64,000 nucleotides of DNA from Castellaniella sp049673105 (GTDB lineage: Bacteria; Pseudomonadota; Gammaproteobacteria; Burkholderiales; Burkholderiaceae_B): assembly GCF_049673105.1 (NCBI RefSeq), contig NZ_JBATXG010000025.1, positions 1 to 64,000 on the forward strand, in the 5' to 3' direction. A program made the position numbers and the translations under genes. Below, piece after piece: positions 58,739-64,000 of the stretch. The notes beneath the pieces were generated by a model. That model saw nothing but the letters and a program-made list of their open reading frames with translations. It was not told the DNA's origin and did not search any database. Within the stretch, counting starts at the first letter, position 1. Each line of letters opens with the position of its first letter.

Positions 58739-61009
58739 ATGCCCCACGACAAGCACTCCGCGTCCCATTCCCACGTCCCCCCGCCTGCCGGCGCCGCCAC
58801 AGAACACGCCGGCTGCTGCCACGGTCATGATCATGGCACGGCCCCCCGCTCGGCACCGGGATCGGCTGCGATGGACGATCCTGGTGCCTGGCCGACGACC
58901 ATCGTCGCCGACGGCTCGGGCCGACGCACCCTGGTTCGCATTCGGCAGATGGACTGCCCGACGGAAGAAGCCCTGATCCGCAAGGCCCTGGGCGCCCTGC
59001 CGGTCGTCCAGGATCTGGAATTCGATCTGATGCGGCGCGTGCTGACCGTCACCCATGCGCACGATGCCCTGGACGCCATCCTGACCGCCATCCGCAACCT
59101 GGGGTTTGTCCCCGAACCGGTCGATGAAACCGCCCCGCCCACCGCCGAACCGCTGCCCGCTGCCGCCCCCTGGTGGCCGCTGGCCGCCGCCGGCGCCGCC
59201 GCCCTGGCCGCCGAACTCGCGCACTGGTTCGATGCGCCCTGGGCGGTCTCCGCCATGCTGGCGGTCGCTGCCATCCTGAGCTGCGGCCTGGGCACCTATC
59301 GCAAGGGCTGGACCGCGCTGCGTCACGGTCAATTGAACATCAACGCCTTGATGAGCATCGCCGTCACCGGCGCCCTGGTCCTGGGACAATGGGCCGAAGC
59401 CGCCATGGTGATGGTGCTGTTCACCCTGGCCGAACGCATCGAAGCCCGATCTCTGGATCGCGCCCGCCAGGCCGTCCAGAACCTGATGAAACTGGCACCG
59501 GAACGCGCCACGGTGCAGCAAGCGGACGGCAGCTGGCAGGATATTCCTGCGCGTGACGTGCCGGCGGGCGCACTGGTGCGCACCCGTCCCGGCGAGCGCA
59601 TCGCCCTGGACGGCCAGGTCGAGTCCGGGCGCTCCGCGGTGGATCAATCCCCCATTACAGGCGAGAGCCTGCCCGTGGACAAGGCTCCCGGCGACCCGGT
59701 GTACGCGGGGACCATCACGGGGGCCGGCGCGCTGGAATACCGGGTGCTGGCCGCCGCAGGCGACACCACCCTGGCGCGCATCATCCGCGCCATTGAATCG
59801 GCCCAGGCCTCGCGCGCGCCGTCTCAGCGCTTCGTCGACCGCTTCGCCCGGTACTACACGCCGCTAGTGGTTCTGCTGGCCCTGGCCATCGCCATCGTGC
59901 CGCCCCTGCTGGGCATGGGCGGCTGGTATGAATGGACCTACAAGGCGCTAGTCCTGCTGGTGATCGCCTGCCCCTGCGCCCTGGTCATTTCCACCCCCGT
60001 CACCATCGTCAGCGGCCTGGCCGCAGCGGCCCGCCACGGGGTGCTGGTCAAGGGCGGCATCTACCTGGAACAAGGCCGGAAACTGGCCTGGATCGCACTG
60101 GACAAGACCGGCACCCTGACCCAGGGCCGCCCGGTGCTGACCGAATCACGGGCACTAGGCTCCGTCCCGGCGGAAACCTGCCACGCGCTGGCCAGCGCCC
60201 TGGCCGGTCAGTCCGACCACCCGGTGTCCCGCGCGGTGGCCCAGGGCCTGAACACCCCCCCCGCCGACGCGATCCAGAATTTCGAAGCGCTGGCCGGACG
60301 CGGCACGCACGGTCGGATCGACGGTGTGGACTACGTGCTGGGCAATCACCGCCTGATCCACGAACAGGGTTTGTGTTCCGCCGCGCTGGAAGCGCAACTG
60401 GAAGCCCTGGAACAAACGGGCAAGACGGTCGTCCTGCTGGCCGACGAACAGCGGGTCCTGTCCCTGTATGCGGTGGCCGACACCGTCAAGCCCGAGAGCG
60501 CGGCGGCCATCAGCGCCCTGCATGCGCAAGGCGTGCGCACCCTCATGCTGTCGGGCGACAATCCACACACGGCGACCGCGATTGCCGCACAGGTCGGCAT
60601 CGACCGCGCCGCAGGCAATTTGCTGCCTGAGGACAAGCTACGCGCAGTGGATCAACTGCTCGCGCAAGGCAGCGGCGTCGGCATGGTGGGCGACGGCATC
60701 AATGACGCTCCCGCGCTGGCCCGCGCAGACATTGGTTTCGCCATGGGCGCCATGGGCACCGACACGGCGATTGAAACCGCCGACGTCGCCCTGATGGACG
60801 ACGATCTGCGCAAGATCCCCTGGTTCATCGGCCTGTCGCGAGCCACCCACAGGATTCTGGTCCAGAACATCGCCCTGGCGCTGGGCATCAAGGCTATCTT
60901 CCTGGTGCTGACGATCGCCGGCGCAGGCACCATGTGGATGGCCGTGTTCGCCGACGTGGGCGCCAGCCTGCTCGTGGTGGGCAATGGGTTGCGCTTGCTG
61001 CGCCACTGA
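58739..61009 (+). CDS. cadA: Heavy-metal P1B-ATPase (Zn/Cd/Pb exporter)
   Basis: A 756-residue metal-exporting ATPase. A His/Cys-rich N-terminus (HSASHSHV, CCHGHDHG) is followed by an HMA domain with the MDCPTEE site (about residues 71-77), eight membrane helices, the CPC metal motif in IACPCALVIS (about residue 410), the phosphorylation site DKTGT (about residue 454) and GDGINDAPAL (about residue 650). The MDCPTEE site and CPC fit the P1B-2 (Zn/Cd/Pb) class, and cadR beside it agrees. Confidence 0.96.
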   Translation: MPHDKHSASHSHVPPPAGAATEHAGCCHGHDHGTAPRSAPGSAAMDDPGAWPTTIVADGSGRRTLVRIRQMDCPTEEALIRKALGALPVVQDLEFDLMRRVLTVTHAHDALDAILTAIRNLGFVPEPVDETAPPTAEPLPAAAPWWPLAAAGAAALAAELAHWFDAPWAVSAMLAVAAILSCGLGTYRKGWTALRHGQLNINALMSIAVTGALVLGQWAEAAMVMVLFTLAERIEARSLDRARQAVQNLMKLAPERATVQQADGSWQDIPARDVPAGALVRTRPGERIALDGQVESGRSAVDQSPITGESLPVDKAPGDPVYAGTITGAGALEYRVLAAAGDTTLARIIRAIESAQASRAPSQRFVDRFARYYTPLVVLLALAIAIVPPLLGMGGWYEWTYKALVLLVIACPCALVISTPVTIVSGLAAAARHGVLVKGGIYLEQGRKLAWIALDKTGTLTQGRPVLTESRALGSVPAETCHALASALAGQSDHPVSRAVAQGLNTPPADAIQNFEALAGRGTHGRIDGVDYVLGNHRLIHEQGLCSAALEAQLEALEQTGKTVVLLADEQRVLSLYAVADTVKPESAAAISALHAQGVRTLMLSGDNPHTATAIAAQVGIDRAAGNLLPEDKLRAVDQLLAQGSGVGMVGDGINDAPALARADIGFAMGAMGTDTAIETADVALMDDDLRKIPWFIGLSRATHRILVQNIALALGIKAIFLVLTIAGAGTMWMAVFADVGASLLVVGNGLRLLRH

Positions 61010-61019
61010 ATGCCGTGCG

Positions 61020-61826
61020 CTAGCCGCCTCGATGCACCAGCAGATCCAGCCGGTAGATGTGCGCGGAGGCGTCTGCCGGCGGATGCTTGTCGGTATAGCG
61101 TTTTACCCGCACGATCGCGCGCTCGCCTTCCTGGTGCGCATACCCTTCGATCTGCTGATAGAGCGGGCGCCAATCACTCTGCGGCGGCAACAGGATGCCC
61201 GACGCGTCGTAGCGACGCTCGCGTACCTGCAGGCAGCGGTGGTCCGGCATCAGGGGATGACTGCAGGCGACCGAATCGGGCGCGACTTCCAGAAACATTA
61301 CCTGGCCGGCGCCATAGCGTGCTTCGGGGGTCATCTGCCCCGCAAAGGTCAGCCTGTCGCCCGAGGCATTCAGCAAACTGAGCTGCCTGGCGTCGGTCGT
61401 GCCTTCCAGGCGGACCTGCAGGCTGCCCTTCAGGTGCGTCGCAACGGCGGCATCCAATTGCATCAGGTCCGGCGAACATGCCTTCATGGTGCCCGCCAGA
61501 CCCGTGACGTTCAAGACGCCCGATGCCAGCGCATAGCCCCCGAACTGCTGGTTGCAACCGCCGGCGATATGCAGACTGGATGCCGAGAAGCTCAGTTCCA
61601 ATGGGCGCCCCACCCCCAGACGCAGGGCCTCGATGGGCTGCCCCGCACGGTCGGTGGCGGCGACCAGGCGCCAAGTGTGGGCGATCAGGATATCCTGATC
61701 CTGCGCGTGGTCCTGAGGGGTGATCATGGTTGCCGACGTTCCTGACGATGCGGTTTCGGGAGCGGGCGTCTGGGCACAGGCCCCCAGCAGCAGGGCCAGC
61801 GCGGATATTGCAAACGTGCTTTTCAT
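61020..61826 (-). CDS. META / DUF4377 domain lipoprotein
   Basis: A 268-residue putative lipoprotein with a lipobox (ALALLLGAC, Cys at residue 17). Residues about 45-150 are a META domain of the HslJ type (HTWRLVAATDRAGQPIEALR, later SLHIAGGCNQQFGGYAL, TMKACSPDLMQLDAAVATHLKG). The last 110 residues resemble DUF4377 (VMFLEVAPDSVACSHPLMPDHRCLQVRERRYDASG). Both domains are of uncertain function; HslJ is linked to novobiocin resistance and heat. It is convergent with cadA at 10 bp and divergent from the permease gene. Confidence 0.85.
   Translation of the reverse strand: MKSTFAISALALLLGACAQTPAPETASSGTSATMITPQDHAQDQDILIAHTWRLVAATDRAGQPIEALRLGVGRPLELSFSASSLHIAGGCNQQFGGYALASGVLNVTGLAGTMKACSPDLMQLDAAVATHLKGSLQVRLEGTTDARQLSLLNASGDRLTFAGQMTPEARYGAGQVMFLEVAPDSVACSHPLMPDHRCLQVRERRYDASGILLPPQSDWRPLYQQIEGYAHQEGERAIVRVKRYTDKHPPADASAHIYRLDLLVHRGG
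61077..61082. other. Convergent cadA and lipoprotein genes: no terminator between them
   Basis: Only 10 bp (61010-61019) separate the cadA stop from the lipoprotein stop. No hairpin with a T-run is seen around the junction on either strand, so termination must be elsewhere or factor-dependent. Confidence 0.3.
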
Positions 61827-61876
61827 ATCAAAGTCACATTCGGATATGGAAGGGTCATGGTAACAGCGTCAGGGTT

Positions 61877-61882
61877 TATCAT
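61877..61882 (+). promoter_or_regulatory. Candidate -10 of the permease gene, 8 nt before the start codon
   Basis: TATCAT ends 8 nt before the ATG of the YraQ-type permease. There is no Shine-Dalgarno. The -35 is weak. The element lies in the 64-bp gap that also serves the divergent lipoprotein gene. Confidence 0.4.
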
Positions 61883-61890
61883 GACGCCCT

Positions 61891-62961
61891 ATGAATCCAG
61901 CATCCTCGCAACACCATCGCTATCCCCTCTGGGGATTCTGTCTATTCGCCCTGATCGCACTCGTCGGCTTGTACTACGTGAAGTGGTCGCCCTACTACGA
62001 CCGTGTCTTCATCGCTGAACAGACCGGCTCCATCGGCAATTCCATTCTGAACGGCAGCGATGGAATGGTGCCTGCGCCCTCGCTGCAGGCCGCGCTGGAC
62101 TACGCCGTCGCCTACGGAAAGGCGATCTGGAAGGCCATGATGCTGGGCTTGCTGCTGGGTTCGGGCCTGCAAGCCCTGCTGCCATCCCCCTGGATTCAGC
62201 GCTGGTTAGGCGGCTTTGGCGCCGGCAGCGTTCTGACGGGCAGTCTGCTATCCATCCCCAGCATGATGTGCACCTGCTGCTCCGCCCCCGTTGTGAACGG
62301 GCTGAGGGACTGCCGCGCCGCGCCCGGCAGCACGATCGCTTACTGGCTGGGCAACACCATGCTCAACCCGGCTACCCTGGTGTTCATGGGTTTCGTGCTG
62401 GGCTGGCACTGGGCGGGGCTGCGGCTGGTCGCGGGACTGGCGATGGTGCTGGGACTAGGCTGGCTGGTGAACCGTCTGAACCGCGGCGACGCCCTGGCCG
62501 ACGTCTCTGACCTGCCTACTGCCGCGATGCCCGACCAGGCGTCCCTGGGAGCAGGGTCCATCCTGCGGCGCTGGGTGCAGTCTTTCACCGGCATGGCGCT
62601 GCGCTTGCTGCCGGAATATCTGATTCTGGTGCTGCTGCTGGGCGCCGTCCGCGCCTGGCTGTTTCCCGTGCTGGACATGAGCATCGACAACAGTCTGCTG
62701 TGGATCGCCGGCGCCGCCATCGTCGGCCTGCTGTTCGTCATCCCGACCGCCGGCGAAGTCCCTATCGTCCAGACCATGCTGGCGCTGGGCGTGGCGACCG
62801 GGCCGGCCGCCGCATTGCTCGTCACGCTGCCGCCCGTCAGCCTGCCTTCGCTGGCCATGGTCGCCAAGTCATTCCGACGTCGGGATTTGACCGTGATCAT
62901 CCTGGGCATTGCGATCCTGGGCATGCTGACGGGCGGCGCTGCCATCACGCTGGGTTTCTGA
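61891..62961 (+). CDS. Permease, YraQ / DUF318 family
   Basis: A 356-residue inner-membrane protein with 8-10 hydrophobic segments in two halves. The family marks are the repeated P-x-C/P-x-G type helices: SIPSMMCTCCSAPVVNGLRDCRAAPGSTIAYWLGNTMLNPATLVFMGFVLGW (about residues 122-175; note CTCCSAP) and LFVIPTAGEVPIVQTMLALGVATGPAAALLVTLPPVSLPS near the end. Relatives include ArsP and others linked to metalloid or sulfur export, but the substrate is unknown. The location next to cadRA suggests, but does not show, a metal role. Confidence 0.85.
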   Translation: MNPASSQHHRYPLWGFCLFALIALVGLYYVKWSPYYDRVFIAEQTGSIGNSILNGSDGMVPAPSLQAALDYAVAYGKAIWKAMMLGLLLGSGLQALLPSPWIQRWLGGFGAGSVLTGSLLSIPSMMCTCCSAPVVNGLRDCRAAPGSTIAYWLGNTMLNPATLVFMGFVLGWHWAGLRLVAGLAMVLGLGWLVNRLNRGDALADVSDLPTAAMPDQASLGAGSILRRWVQSFTGMALRLLPEYLILVLLLGAVRAWLFPVLDMSIDNSLLWIAGAAIVGLLFVIPTAGEVPIVQTMLALGVATGPAAALLVTLPPVSLPSLAMVAKSFRRRDLTVIILGIAILGMLTGGAAITLGF

Positions 62962-63000
62962 AGATCACGCCAGCGATCCGCCGCGCGGGACCGGGCCGGC

Positions 63001-64000
63001 TCAGTCCTCGACCGTCGCCTGGGCGAGCCTCTGGATAGAGATCGGCGCGCAACCCTCGGCATCGTTGCTGACGGTCACATAGACGGGCTGACCCGCGCCC
63101 GCGATGCCGCGCATGGCGCGCGCCAGCACGGCGCGGGTGTGAAGGTCTTCGTTGACGATGGCATTGAACGGGGCGTGCTGCTTCTGCGCATCGGCGTAGC
63201 CATAAGCGCCAAAGATGCGATTCAGGCTCCACCGACACACCAGCGGGCCAGGCCATAGGGCGCGCAGCAGGGGCAGTTGCTCTTGAATCGGCGGCATTTT
63301 GGCATGCAAGCCCAGACAGAAGGTAGCGTCATGCGCCCGGAGCACATCGACCAGCGCCTGGCCCAAGAGCTCAGGGTCCCGGACCTCCACGGCGACAATC
63401 ACAGCGGCCTGTGCGGACAAGGCCTGCCGGACGGCGGCCAGCATCTGGTCCAGTCTTTCCCACAGCGCCAGGGGGCGACCGAGCCAGTTCCAAGGCAGCG
63501 GACTCAACTGGAAAACGAGTACGCCCAGTTTGGCGCCCAGGCCATCCAGCGCCGGCTGCACGAAACGCTCGACGGCCAGTTGCGCATCGAGAAAATCCGG
63601 ATTGGCCTTCAGCGCCTTGCCTTCCTCGCCGCGCACCTGAGCGTCGGTGACGAGAGCCGGACACTTCACGACGAAACGAAAGTCCTCGTCGACCTGGCCC
63701 GCATACGCGGCATACTGGCTGGCCGTCAGCGGGCGCCAGAAGCTGCGGTCGACGCAGATCGTGCGCAGCAGCGGATGCTGGTGGTAGGCCTCAAGCCCAT
63801 GCTTGGACAAAGTGCTTGGGTCGTAGTCGCCATCCCAGACCAGGCCATCCCAGCCTGGGTAGGACCAGGTGGAGGCCCCGACACGCACCTGCGCCGAAAG
63901 CTGCTGCGCCAGTTCGCGCCAGGACTCGGCAGCCGGCGCAGGGCGCACCTTGGCCTTGCGGCGACGGACCGAGGACGCCGGCTGCTCATGAGAGGTGGTG
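63001..64000 (-). CDS. DUF72 (YecE-like) protein, probably cut by the window edge
   Basis: A DUF72 protein with the family N-terminus VRVGASTWSYPGWDGLVWDGDYDPSTLSKHGLEAYHQHPLLRTICVDRSFWRPL, and VEVRDPELL and LNRIFGAYGYADAQ later. The fold is a TIM barrel; no activity is established. A GTG at 63948 gives 315 residues, but the frame stays open to the edge with a basic stretch (RRRKAKVRPAP), and no ATG is seen in it, so the true start may lie outside. The 39-bp gap to the convergent permease gene shows nothing. Confidence 0.85.
   Translation of the reverse strand, partial: TTSHEQPASSVRRRKAKVRPAPAAESWRELAQQLSAQVRVGASTWSYPGWDGLVWDGDYDPSTLSKHGLEAYHQHPLLRTICVDRSFWRPLTASQYAAYAGQVDEDFRFVVKCPALVTDAQVRGEEGKALKANPDFLDAQLAVERFVQPALDGLGAKLGVLVFQLSPLPWNWLGRPLALWERLDQMLAAVRQALSAQAAVIVAVEVRDPELLGQALVDVLRAHDATFCLGLHAKMPPIQEQLPLLRALWPGPLVCRWSLNRIFGAYGYADAQKQHAPFNAIVNEDLHTRAVLARAMRGIAGAGQPVYVTVSNDAEGCAPISIQRLAQATVED

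Overview
The window is a 64 kb chromosomal segment of a high-GC betaproteobacterium. It most resembles the Burkholderiales family Alcaligenaceae (Bordetella/Achromobacter and relatives). The grounds are a complete 14-gene nuoA-N operon with unfused nuoC and nuoD and a DUF2818 gene after nuoN, a Burkholderiales DUF4148 protein, a Porin_4-type porin, and the neighbourhoods mrp-tamA-tamB and pcnB-folK. I saw no rRNA, tRNA, CRISPR array, insertion sequence or prophage. Almost all genes are housekeeping genes packed with short gaps or 1-13 bp overlaps.

Layout. 1-2098 (+): the end of a TonB-dependent receptor and an overlapping spinster-like MFS transporter. 2095-5069 (-): an S9 prolyl-oligopeptidase-type peptidase and serB. 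5172-20368 (-): DUF2818 and the whole respiratory complex I operon, read right to left from nuoA. 20530-23085 (-): a BrnT/BrnA toxin-antitoxin pair, a DUF4148 periplasmic protein and a major porin. 23362-26181 (+): AEC transporter, tsaE, amiC. 26200-32410: dedA (-), mutL (+), a RHH/ParE toxin-antitoxin pair (+), miaA (+), purM (-), hda (+). 32487-35084 (+): HAD phosphatase, pcnB, folK. 35081-37626: a SnoaL-VOC fusion protein divergent from a HxlR regulator, then folA and a small tautomerase.

37645-42444 (-): the glycine cleavage operon gcvT-gcvH-gcvP with a promoter, a tandem glycine riboswitch and an intrinsic terminator. 42445-47978 (-): a CaiB-type CoA-transferase, then dcd, an AdiA-like amino-acid decarboxylase and a BaiN/HI0933 flavoprotein. 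48056-54590 (-): mrp/apbC, tamA and tamB. 54754-58204 (+): a small membrane protein, metG and a cation diffusion facilitator. 58224-62961: a metal-handling block with cadR (-), cadA (+), a META/DUF4377 lipoprotein (-) and a YraQ-type permease (+). The window ends inside or close to the start of a DUF72 protein (-).

I found no clear undescribed multi-gene system. The observations that deserve a second look are: four genes (mutL, pcnB, the CDF gene, the YraQ permease) whose -10-like hexamer lies only 7-8 nt before an SD-less ATG, suggesting leaderless mRNAs; a perfect 12-bp inverted repeat that would bury the tamA start codon directly after mrp; a DUF2818 protein with about 90 extra residues; a very AT-rich patch inside tsaE; an AT-rich dyad between the HxlR regulator and the SnoaL-VOC fusion; a palindrome before the second toxin-antitoxin pair; and a long stem-loop between nuoB and nuoC.
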